Assembly (NCBI GenBank): GCA_002633005.1 | Contig: NMRA01000137.1 | Coordinates: 808,001 to 872,000 of the forward strand | Source of the DNA: Phoronis australis | Taxonomy: Eukaryota; Phoronida; Phoronidae | DNA length: 64,000 nucleotides | Direction of reading: 5' to 3' | Part shown: positions 26,854 through 36,900 of the stretch, in pieces | Position numbering within the stretch: the first letter of the stretch is position 1 | How the letters are laid out: every line of letters begins with the position of its first letter | Program-made: the position numbers and the translations under genes | Notes under the pieces: generated by a model | Seen by the model: the letters and a program-made list of their open reading frames with translations, nothing else | Told to the model about the DNA's origin: nothing | The model's database searches: none

Positions 26854-27345
26854 GTGATTGTCGATAATCAAGGAAATGAGCCGTTTTTGCCACCCGTGGG
26901 TGTGTTCATGAACATTGCGTTCACTACAAAACGACATCTTCTACAAACTCCTCGTTGTACAAAATCATTTGCTGAAGATTCAGTTCGCAATGCCCTACCT
27001 CATATCATTAATAACCTTCCTGAAAGTGTTTTCCACAAAATGTTTACCCATTCGTTATCCTCTGTTATAAATTATTTTAAAAACGTTTGTTTTCAAGTTA
27101 TGAACTTGAGTGCACTATTCCCAACTGCTTTGTGAGTAACTATTTTCAATAATCTCTCTTAGTCTTTTTACATTATCACCTAATTTTGGAATTCTGATTA
27201 TCTGTAACACTGTATTTTTATTCTCTGTTGTCTCCGTGGTCAGCCGACCCTTCGGGTCCTTCACAGAGTCTCCATAAGCGTAAATTTGTATTAATTGTAT
27301 TTTTGTCGTAACGTGAATAAAGTGTATTACTACTACTGCTACTAC
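26854..27345 (+). mobile_element. 5'-truncated LINE 3' end inserted in the pogo element
   Basis: A 93-codon frame (26854-27135) ends with TKSFAEDSVRNALPHI, NNLPESV and SLSSVINYFKNVCFQ. This arrangement matches the extreme C-terminus of CR1/L2-type reverse-transcriptase proteins (a K-x-F-x-x-x-x-x-x-x-A-P-x-x-x-N-x-L-P pattern followed by a short hydrophobic stretch). About 200 bp of untranslated tail follow, with AATAAA at about 27316 and a (TAC)n end at 27327-27345. The surrounding transposon sequence resumes directly after. The left boundary is uncertain by some tens of bases. Confidence 0.6.
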
Positions 27346-27346
27346 A

Positions 27347-27729
27347 AACAGCAAGACCACACCCAACAGCTTCACCGCGCAAAACCACAGGTGGAAACAG
27401 AAAACGGAGAAAATCGGCCATTCTCACACACCAGAGAAAGAGGACCTGAGAGAAGAACAGGCCAAGCGAAAGAAGAAACCTGCCAGAAAGCGTTCTGTTG
27501 ACACAAAACCAAAACAAAAAGAAGAGAAATCACCATCCCCATCTTCAGACAGCGAGTCGGAACGGGAGTGTTTTGCCTCGTTTGTCTAGAGCCATACTAC
27601 TCTAACAGCAGGTGTAGAGAAAAGTGGGTCCCATGCGTTGAGTGCAAAGGGTGGGCCCATAAGGAATGCGCTGAGGATGTGATGCTGTCCTCCTTTGTGT
27701 GCCACAGCTGTAACTCGGATGAGGACTAA
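27347..27729 (+). pseudogene. pogo transposase C-terminal tail with PHD-like zinc finger, frameshifted
   Basis: One frame reads SHTPEKEDLREEQAKRKKK and a basic and Ser/Glu-rich linker up to about 27590, where it stops. From 27574 the overlapping frame encodes CLVCLEPYYSNSRC, WVPCVECKGWAHKEC and FVCHSCNSDED, then a stop at 27727-27729. The Cys/His order fits a C4HC3 PHD-type finger, seen at the C-terminus of several animal pogo-like transposases. A single-base frame change at a short T run separates the linker from the finger. Confidence 0.65.
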
Positions 27730-28215
27730 AGCAAATACGTTTAAACTCTCACGTTGTTTACTTTTAATAGCTCATGAAAAGTAGCATTCGATCATCAATT
27801 TAGAAGGTTAAAGATTGGGAAGCGGTGGGAAGTATTTTTAATAGACAGTTGACATTCAAGCCCTAGTTCTTGTGTAATTTACGGTCCTTTGGGACAAATA
27901 AACAAGCATACACCAACACAAAAATTTTTGAAAAAAATGTGTTTTTGTTCATTTTAAGAGTACTGCAATGGAGGCCAAACTTGCCCCGAGGGTGGGCTCA
28001 ACTTGCCCCGGCCCGGGGCAAGTTGGGCCCCCGCAGGTGGACATTTTAAAACGGAAACTGCTACAAGACAGGGGCATTTACATCGCTTAAATTTGCACCA
28101 TATATTGGCTGACAGACTGCATTTCTTGCACAGCGCTTATGGATGAACCACCTTTAATAGTTTCCACAATATTGCACTTTTTTCAAAAAAGGCTCGAACT
28201 AGCCCCGGTCTCCCC

Positions 28216-29420
28216 TAAACCGTGACAGGTTATCAATGAAATGAATTAGAGTTCACGGTAAAACGAATGAATGCAAAAAATTTCCCACTCCACAAATGGG
28301 AGTTTCCTTTGCAATGTTCCATCAACCTAGTACCAGAATTGGTCATAGCATTTACTTATTCCGAGATGATACTGTTATGAGGCACTGAACACTTCTCAGT
28401 ACTGGATTTTGCCTGGCACTTCATGTGCACGTCATTAGACATGGTGCCTTTCTTTCACTCCATCGAAAACTCTATGGACAAGATAGAAAGCTGACACAGT
28501 TGTTTCACATCAAAACCGCTGCGCATGACCACAGAAATGTTATTTTCTATCATGGTTTTGGTCTTTCACTTCTATCGAAAAAGGAAGAAGCAGAGGTTGC
28601 AAAAACGCCGCAAGCACACCACGTCACTCCCAATACTAGACATAAACCAACTCAAGATTCTGAAAGGAAACTTCCTACAGATTCCAAAACGTGGTCCAAA
28701 AATGCTGCCACCCAACTAGATTTTTTGCAATTCTGAGTTGTTTGGGGCTACTTGACATCGTAGTGAAATCGCAGCAGATTTCTCAGTCCAGCTACTCAGA
28801 AAAGAATTCTACATAAGGAGGCGCCATTTACAAAAAAAAAAATGTTTCTACAGCCAAACTAGGGGACTTTCATTTGTAACATGTTTACAAATACCAGCAA
28901 ACCAGACTGCAGGTGGCGACTACAGTCTAACTGTATAGTGTCACCTCTCGGCTCCCGTGTTTCTCCGAGTTTCGGTGAATGGGGGCGCTGTTGTATTCAA
29001 CATAAGAACCGAAAGTCCTCCCACTGGTATACCGTTTTGATGATTGGGTACTGCGCTCAAGCTAATTTTCAGCGGCTTCCCGTTGACAGAGAATGTAAGG
29101 AAATTAAGATTTATTTGAAAAGAAATACCCATGTTCGTAAACTTGCGGTGCCGGAATCGCAATCTTAAATTGCATTCATGCCAGTATAGGCTACCGCTGT
29201 CAAGGTAACTCGGTTTTGGTCCACCTAAAACGCACTCTTTCGTATCATAGATTGGAAGACTTCTTCAAGCTTTGACTAGAACTATAAAAAAAAAAAAAAT
29301 TTCCTTGTTTTTTTGACTATCTTACAAATCGCCAATTCTCGATGTTGGCTGCCTGTTCGCTGAAATCGTGGAACCGGTGACATGTATATACTCTTCGACA
29401 CTCGACGTCTTCTTGCTCAA
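28216..29420. other. No gene recognised
   Basis: A 103-codon frame at 28425-28736 overlaps a 64-codon frame rich in Lys and Arg (HFYRKRKKQRLQKRRK). The basic peptide may be transposon-derived but gives no family match. Poly-A at 29286-29299. Confidence 0.35.
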
Positions 29421-29640
29421 GTAGGGTTTAGCTCAGCTAGCAGAACGTAGGACTGCGACCGCTTAACAGGTCGAGAGTTCGAATACGTCTTGGGGGCATG
29501 ACAAGGATATTTCAGAGACTGTGTCATTTGACGACAACGTCCGCAACGGATGAAAACTGCCAACCAGTCACATGTGGGGGAGGCCACTTCTCATGTCTTA
29601 AATTTTGGACCCATTAAATATGGGCCCTAGCTTTAATATT
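29421..29640 (+). mobile_element. tRNA-derived SINE-like element
   Basis: The head contains a pol III A-box-like TTAGCTCAGCTAGCAG (from 29428) and a B-box-like GAGTTCGAATA (about 29474-29484), about 35 bp apart as in tRNAs. The acceptor and T stems do not pair well, so it is not a functional tRNA. A non-tRNA body follows to about 29640. A clean tail or target duplication was not seen. Confidence 0.55.
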
Positions 29641-30182
29641 TTAGTTCACAAGGACTGACATTTTTCTCTGAAAACTCACCCGTACAGGGAGAGTTGCTCA
29701 TGTGGTTTGCTAGACCGAGCAAACACCGTTTTTTGTAATGTATTGGAGAGCGTTATGCGTTGATGGCCCCATCCCTACGCCCATATTTCTACGCCAAGGC
29801 GTGACCATGTAAAACTGGTATGAAGTGTGCTAGATAATTGTGAACGTGGCTCAAAAAGACCCTTAAACGATTTCAAGGGCGGCTGTATATGTAAGCGAAG
29901 AAAAGTTACCTGCACGTTTTTGTATGCGGAAGGCCCTCCAATGCCCGAGCATTGTTATCACAACTTTGTGATATTCCGCTCAACTAGGCCAAAGGACCCT
30001 CGTTTAAGGTCACTAAGTGGTAAGAAACTCCGGGGAGTGAAAGATAAGACGATCGTCAGAGGAAGGGAGTCCCATCACTATCCGATCGTCTTTTTCAGTG
30101 AGGAGTGGAATATGTTGCAAGTAGTTTATCCCGTTCAATCCGCCATCACGTGACCTTATGAATATATGTCCGAAAAGATTTC

Positions 30183-30245
30183 TGCCCCCGACCGGGACTC
30201 GAACCCAGGACCTTCTGCTAACCGTGCAGGTCACTATGTAGAACC
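30183..30245 (-). mobile_element. tRNA-like fragment, minus strand
   Basis: On the minus strand the sequence reads CGGTTAGCAGAAGGTCCTGG, GTTCGAGTCCCGGTCGGGGG. The T-loop/B-box GTTCGAGTCCCGG is excellent and the upstream part resembles a degraded A box. An intact acceptor stem is not visible, so a SINE head or tRNA pseudogene is more likely than a tRNA gene. Confidence 0.5.
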
Positions 30246-30410
30246 CTAGAAAAACGTCCCAATTGGGATAACTTTGGAACATCATATCTCGGAAATGATT
30301 ATAAATTCATATAAAACCTCCACATACTTTGCTTTGTATGTGCACTGTTGTCGCAAACGCTGTTAGGGTTTTTTCTGAAATGTTCCAAATAATAAAACTG
30401 TCATGAATAT

Positions 30411-30670
30411 GAAAGGAAAATTTTGAAAACTGTAAAATGTTTTTGAAATTTCAAACTGAACACTAATATCAAACAAAATTTAGTTATGCAATTGATACCG
30501 TTATTTTCCTATCAATCTGCCTTCAGTTTTTGCTAAATTATACTAAAAAGACGGGGTCCAGCTTACCCAATTAAGAGGCCAAAAATCAAATTCTACAGGC
30601 CTTCGAGAAATGTATGCTTTAAAAGGGGACTGTAGTCAAAATAATGTTGCAGTTAATCGGTTCTAACATA
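30411..30670 (+). repeat. Dispersed repeat, copy 1
   Basis: Shares with 38395-38640, in the same order and orientation: GAAAACTGTAA, an AACT-GAACA-TAATATCAAA block, a GTTAT-GATACCGTT-like block, CCAATTAA, and AAAAATCAAATTCTACAGGC. Spacing is similar and divergence considerable. Unnamed, old repeat family. Confidence 0.5.
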
Positions 30671-30852
30671 CAAATAAAACTCACATTTGCCTGACTTGCG
30701 TGCCAAACAAAAGCCAATTCGTATTCATGGTCAAAACACTGAATTCTGAAAGCGATCGCTGATTGGCTGATGTGTCAGTGACGTGAACGGCGGGGTATCG
30801 GCTGCTTTGCACATTCATTGCTTATGTCATATTTGAAGAGTTTACATCGTAA

Positions 30853-31631
30853 NNNNNNNNNNNNNNNNNNNNNNNNNNNNNNNNNNNNNNNNNNNNNNNN
30901 NNNNNNNNNNNNNNNNNNNNNNNNNNNNNNNNNNNNNNNNNNNNNNNNNNNNNNNNNNNNNNNNNNNNNNNNNNNNNNNNNNNNNNNNNNNNNNNNNNNN
31001 NNNNNNNNNNNNNNNNNNNNNNNNNNNNNNNNNNNNNNNNNNNNNNNNNNNNNNNNNNNNNNNNNNNNNNNNNNNNNNNNNNNNNNNNNNNNNNNNNNNN
31101 NNNNNNNNNNNNNNNNNNNNNNNNNNNNNNNNNNNNNNNNNNNNNNNNNNNNNNNNNNNNNNNNNNNNNNNNNNNNNNNNNNNNNNNNNNNNNNNNNNNN
31201 NNNNNNNNNNNNNNNNNNNNNNNNNNNNNNNNNNNNNNNNNNNNNNNNNNNNNNNNNNNNNNNNNNNNNNNNNNNNNNNNNNNNNNNNNNNNNNNNNNNN
31301 NNNNNNNNNNNNNNNNNNNNNNNNNNNNNNNNNNNNNNNNNNNNNNNNNNNNNNNNNNNNNNNNNNNNNNNNNNNNNNNNNNNNNNNNNNNNNNNNNNNN
31401 NNNNNNNNNNNNNNNNNNNNNNNNNNNNNNNNNNNNNNNNNNNNNNNNNNNNNNNNNNNNNNNNNNNNNNNNNNNNNNNNNNNNNNNNNNNNNNNNNNNN
31501 NNNNNNNNNNNNNNNNNNNNNNNNNNNNNNNNNNNNNNNNNNNNNNNNNNNNNNNNNNNNNNNNNNNNNNNNNNNNNNNNNNNNNNNNNNNNNNNNNNNN
31601 NNNNNNNNNNNNNNNNNNNNNNNNNNNNNNN
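30853..31631. other. Assembly gap (779 Ns)
   Basis: An unbroken run of N. The right edge is a poly-G run (31635-31649), which probably caused the break. Open frames reported across it have no meaning. Confidence 0.99.
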
Positions 31632-31770
31632 GAGGGGGGGGGGGGGGGGAGGGCAGTATCAACCAGGATTTTGCTCGCCAGACATTCGCACCTGCGAACT
31701 GCCAAATGGAATCTGGGAGAATTTTAAAGGGGTCATGGCCCCCTTGGCCACCCTCCAAATCTGCCACTGA
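31632..31770. mobile_element. Right end of a GGCGGAT-type element next to the gap
   Basis: Read on the minus strand from about 31768 it gives CAGTGGCAGATTTGGAGGGT, then GGCCAAGGGGGCCATGACCC, running towards the poly-G. The CAGTGGC-GAT-T/C-GG start resembles the termini at 47520-47676, 49551-49575 and 55517-56433. The other end would lie in the gap. Confidence 0.4.
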
Positions 31771-33601
31771 AACCTGCCTTTCGTCACAAACAAAACTTCT
31801 AATCCAGGCCTCTTACCGCTTTGAAATTGGTCACAAATTGTTTTTAGTCAAATTGGAAGTGATATCAAGGTTATCAAAATAATTGACGATTCGTTATTCC
31901 ATAAGGTCAGGCTCTACAAGTTTGCTTGACACGGCGTGTCATTTCATGCGCCAAGCATGGTCCCGAGAAATAACGAACTGTGGTCACGTGTCATATTGGT
32001 AAGGAACAAGTTGAGACCAACTTTAATCAAAAGTTCGCCAAAGTGGACGGAACACGGATTTATAGTCGCTTCAATAGATAATTCTTTCTAAAGATGACAG
32101 GTCTCTGAGCGGATAATAACATGAGAATTTGTAATCTCCAGTTTACGAAGCACGATCTCAGTGGAGTGAAGGAATATCGTTTCAAGCCTTTTCGCTGACG
32201 TACAACTGTTTTGTTTAGCTTAGTTTTCAAACTGAGTCACTTTCCACTGAGCAACACTGTACTGCAAGTGAAATCGGTACTCATATCGAATTGAAGGACA
32301 AGACCATTCAAATATAAAATTTCTTGTTCTGTGGACAGCAGAAAACGTAAACAACCAAGATTAAGCCAGCTTTAAAATTAGAGAGGAGGTGCGATTTTGT
32401 AAGGATAAAAAGTACGGCGACGAGACTATCACCGTCGACTGTTTTTATACTGATTAACGTGATACGTTTTCGTAACCGTCGAGAAATAAAAATACGACGT
32501 GGTTTCGAGAGTAGGATAAAGTGGTATAAACCATCACTATCGCTTGTAATGAAAAAACAGTTGCGTGAACGATTGCATGGGTTACTTTGCTTGCGGTTTC
32601 AGTTGTCCTGTAATTATTGGCGTTTTCCAGCGTTTTTGCAGCCAGGCCGCTTACCTCAAAGGTCAGTCAAACGGCACCAATGCAAGAGACCTATTTATCG
32701 ATGCCTTGATAATCAATTCATTGCAATGAGTGAACGTGTTTTAACAGCCTTATATCGATTCGGGTGGTTAGGAAACAAAACTAACCGCCGGCGAAAATGA
32801 CCCCTTTACGTATACTAGGATATTTGTAAGGTCTTTACCTAAAACACTGAGCTGTGTTTTAGCCACTCATGTGAACTTGACGAAAGGGTGATTTTTTGGC
32901 CATCAGTTTTAACAAATCAAAAATTATTTCCTCACCACCCGAATCGGTTTAAAAAAAAAAATGGTGTCAAACACGTTAACCAGTAACGCAACGACCAATA
33001 CATGTCTCCTTCCTCTACGCATGCGTGTTCTGAGTTGGCATGTGTGGCTACTGAGGTACCAGCAAAAGAGGCACTTGCAACTGTTTACAGCAATGGGTTT
33101 TCATTACGATTGTAACACAACCAGAAAGCACTAATTTTGGGACAGCACAACGGTTCTCCTCGATGTGGAAATAACATAAACGTTATTTAGTGTACATTGC
33201 ATAATATCACACTACCGCACTATTCTGGGACCTGTTTTACTAACAAGTCTCAGCCAGCGCCATAACTTAAAGTGAAATAATCAAGTCAATAATATTTCCA
33301 AAAAATGAAAGTGGAATAAATTTGTTTAAAATCTCAGAGACATGTCGGTACTGGTTAGTTGCCGGAGACTCCGTAAGACTAAACAGGTCGTGAACACTGA
33401 AAGAGACCATTGTTGAACAATGTTTCTGACGTCATGCAACAATCTGATTAATCCAGCAGATAAGTTTTGAGCCGTTATGCAACCGGCTTCCCGGGAGTGC
33501 AGGATCATATCCTGAAACACTCACAACAGTTAAAGATATTTGGTGCCTCTAAAGATAATAATCACCAAAAAGAAGGAAAGCATTATGCATTTCATCAACC
33601 T
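31771..33601. other. No gene recognised
   Basis: A 113-codon plus-strand frame (32459-32800), rich in Arg and without domain, is the longest. Nothing else supported between the gap and the 3' end of the TRP gene. Confidence 0.4.
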
Positions 33602-33607
33602 TTTATT
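33602..33607 (-). terminator. Poly(A) signal of the TRP gene
   Basis: TTTATT on the plus strand gives AATAAA on the minus strand, about 330 bp downstream of the stop codon at 33937. No closer AATAAA was seen on that strand, so this is the likely signal and implies a 3' UTR of about 340-360 nt. Confidence 0.6.
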
Positions 33608-33936
33608 AAGAGTTACGTTTCGTATGACAAATTAAAATAACGTCAGAACCCGAACAGCCAATTTGATTTATACAATGTTCGTGATATTGGAAAATGAGCA
33701 AGTTACATGAAAGCGCCGCAGCTCTAAACGTACAACCTATGACACAATAGGCAGGCCCTCTAGCCCTTTCTCGCACCACGCGCCAACTGTGCTGTGTCGG
33801 TCATGGTACCCAACACCACCTGTACCCGGCGCCACTCGGGGGTGCGGTTCGGATTCTAGAGTGCAAACAGAGTTCGGGAAAAGCCCGCGCGACGGTATCG
33901 TGATCGAAACACGTCCGATGAGCTCACGATGATATT

Positions 33937-36900
33937 TTAGTGTTTTGAGCTGCTTTTGTCTATGTGTTTGACAACTTCTTGCAACTTATGTTCGACGTTG
34001 TTGAGTTTCTCCTCCAAGCGCTCCAGGCTGTTGTCCATCCTCTTTGCTTGTTCCAAGCGACTGGTCTCTTCGACAGTTCTCCGTCTTTCTTCATAGGAGT
34101 CCGTGCCATTTAGAGGCAATGTGATGTACCATCGCCTAGATTCTTGGTCAAAGCACAAGTCGGTTTGTCTTCTGAGAGCATAGAATACTTTAGGGAGAAT
34201 TGGAATTTCTCGTTCGATGTCCAAAGCCAGCAACACAGAATTGACCCTCCAGTTGTTGGTTTGCTCAGCAGAAATAGTGGAGTAAGAATCGTTCATCAGC
34301 GCGATCAACAGGTTTAACAAGACGATGTTGGAAAGAACGGTGTACACGAGATATACCACTCGCATAAACCACAGCGTCTTGTTGACGTCTCCAAAATCAC
34401 TGTCCTCGGCATTCTCTGCAAAATCGGCCATACCGATCATTATGTTGTAAACGAAATAGAGCGAATGAAATACCGTGGGGAATGCTACATCTCGAGAAGC
34501 AGACGCTCGGAAGAGCACGTGGAGCGCCATGGAAAAGGCCAACAAAACAAAGCAGTACAGAAAGATAAACTTGACCAAATCTTTTACGATCATGTGACGC
34601 AGCATTAAAGAAAAATGGTGGATATTTCTGAAACCTTTCGTAAATTGTATGGAATATAACCATCCCAAAATGAGTGCGACCGAAACTATGTAGTCTTGAT
34701 ATGCCGTGTCTTCCAAGACATACAAAATGAACCAGACCAAAACAAAGATGGCAAAGATCAGACCGAACCCACTTGAAAATAAATAAATCAAGACGGATAT
34801 TAGCGACGAAATGATTGAATCATGTGATCGAGAAGCTGCCCTAACGTGCTTCTTGGTGCTGCAAAAAAAGATGCTGACAGCCACAGAATAAACGCTGTAG
34901 ATGATAAGTACGATTGGCCATGTGAGAATCAAAATCGTCGGCCATACTTCCGGTTTGACTGGGTTAAGCGTGATTGTTGTATTCGCACCCTCTTGCTTAA
35001 TTACACTTCTCGGAAGCCAATCCGAGACAAAAACACTAAACAGACTCATGTACAAGATGTGAATGAACATAAGGAGAGCATAAGCCCATTGATATTTTGA
35101 CCAATAGTTTCCAACCATTTTGTTGAGTGGGAGTATATCCAGCATACGCACCGTCTCCGTGATGAAGTCTGCTGACGGCGAGTAGTCACTGAAGTTTGAT
35201 TTTTGAACAATAGTTTCCACAAGGGATTCTAGTGGTTCCTCCAAACTGGGGTGAACTGCACTAGGACTTTCTTCGTCCGAGTGCGGTGCATCTAAATGCT
35301 TTATCTTGCCATTTCCAGTGGATAACTTACGATTTTTGAAAATCCTTAGTGCGTGCTTAGGCACACCTTTCACTAACAGCGTGTCAGGTGTTAGGTTGGT
35401 GACATCATATTTTGCGTAGCCATTTTTCACTTGAAAACGGAAGACTTCTCTGATGTTGAAAATACATTCTAGTATGTCACTGACACTATAGCGGGCTGCC
35501 AATTGCAGTACACTTAAATCGTCCTTATTCTTAACGACGGTGAGGAGAAATAAAACAGCGTCTCGTTTCAGTGCATTATACTTGACAGCATCATCGCTCG
35601 GATATTTGATGTGATTTTTTACACACCACCACCACACACTATTCTCAACGATCGCCACGAAAACGTCCAAGAGCTTATCGCGACTTTCGCCCATCTCTGT
35701 CGTTGAGCTGATAATTATTCCATGCAGCACAGTATTGCCGTCTGTATCTTGTAAGTCAACATCGGTGCCAGCGATTATTAACTGCTTCACCCGCTGAATG
35801 TTTTGTTTCTCCGCAGCTATGTGCAACAAGCTCTCACCAGCATAATTCTGTTGGTCGTAATCCAGCTCCTTGCCCCGTCCGCCAAAGGTGTTGAGGAAAG
35901 CCTCGAAAACCTCCCAATCACCCCTTCTTGTGGCGATATGCAAAGGATTGTCGCCATCTTGATTTCTGGCTTTGATGTCCAGATACTGAAGACTGTGAAT
36001 TACGCCAGGTGTAGCATGCTTTGCTGCTACATGCAGGGCCGTATTGCCTTTGTCGTCTTGAGAATCTAGCACAGTCCAGCTGTGTTTCTTTATTATGACG
36101 TTAACAAGCTTCTCAACAAATGTTGGATCAGAGTTGCGATTTTTCGCCACGAGGTGGAGCGCAGTTTCCCGTTGAATGTTCATGTCGTCTGCTTTTGCGT
36201 GTTTCAACGCGGCAAAAGCGGCCTCGAAATTTCCGTTCTTGCACGCGATGAGAAGAACGGTATCTCCATCAGAGTTCTTTTTGTTAATATTTTCCTTATC
36301 CCCATACGTTTTGATAATCAACTTATTATTGTGACGAGCAGCAATATGGAGAAAATTGTTCCCTGAAGTATCGACGCTGTATCGATCAACTCCAAGATTG
36401 AGTAAGCATTTGACTTTCTCAAAATCCCCCTTTTGAGCAGCAATGTGTAGAGGCGTGTTACCGATTGGAAATTGAACAATATTTTCAATGCCGTGTATGT
36501 AGAACTCAGAGGACCTGCGCATATATTCTACAAGACCCGTAAGAACGTCATTTGTGTCGCTTTCAATTGCGTAATGCCAAACGGACAGCCCCTCGTGGGT
36601 CACATGATCAAGGTTAGCCCCAGCTGCTGCTAGAAGGTATGTGACAGCGGCGTGTTGGTTTTTCGCGGCAAGAGTCAGTGGCGTGTTTCCCGCCTCGTCG
36701 CCCGCATTCACGTCGGCCCCGTGCACAATAAGATTCTTAACCACTGCCTGGTTTCCTTCTGCCGCGGCGTGCTGCAGCGCGGTCTCACCGTTTCGAATTG
36801 TTACGTTTACATCGGCGCCATAATCCACAAGGATGTTGACGATCTCCGAATAGCCCATAGCAGACGCCAGAATAAGGGGTGTGACAAAACCCATCTTTCT

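Larger units (their letters stand above)
25683..28215 (+). mobile_element. Decayed pogo-family DNA transposon
   Basis: The left end, GGGGAGATCGGGGCTATTTC, is mirrored at the right end (minus strand from 28215: GGGGAGACCGGGGCTAGTTC). TA dinucleotides at 25681-25682 and 28216-28217 fit the TA target site of the Tc1/mariner/pogo group. Inside, on the plus strand, are a pogo-type DDE fragment (26505-26762) and a Lys-rich tail with a PHD-like finger (27347-27729). Subterminal copies of CAAGTTGGGCC/GGGGCAAG lie near both ends. The first and third catalytic Asp regions are missing, a LINE tail is inserted and frames are broken, so it cannot move itself. Length is 2.53 kb including the insert. Confidence 0.85.

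Noticed and set aside
28425-28736. 103-codon plus frame with a basic overlapping frame as a gene
   Set aside because: No known domain in either frame; possibly transposon-derived but unsupported.
29421-29500. Functional tRNA gene
   Set aside because: A- and B-box-like motifs are present, but the acceptor and T stems do not pair.
30775-31882. Long frames of 287-354 codons across 30.8-31.9 kb
   Set aside because: Almost all of their length is the run of Ns.
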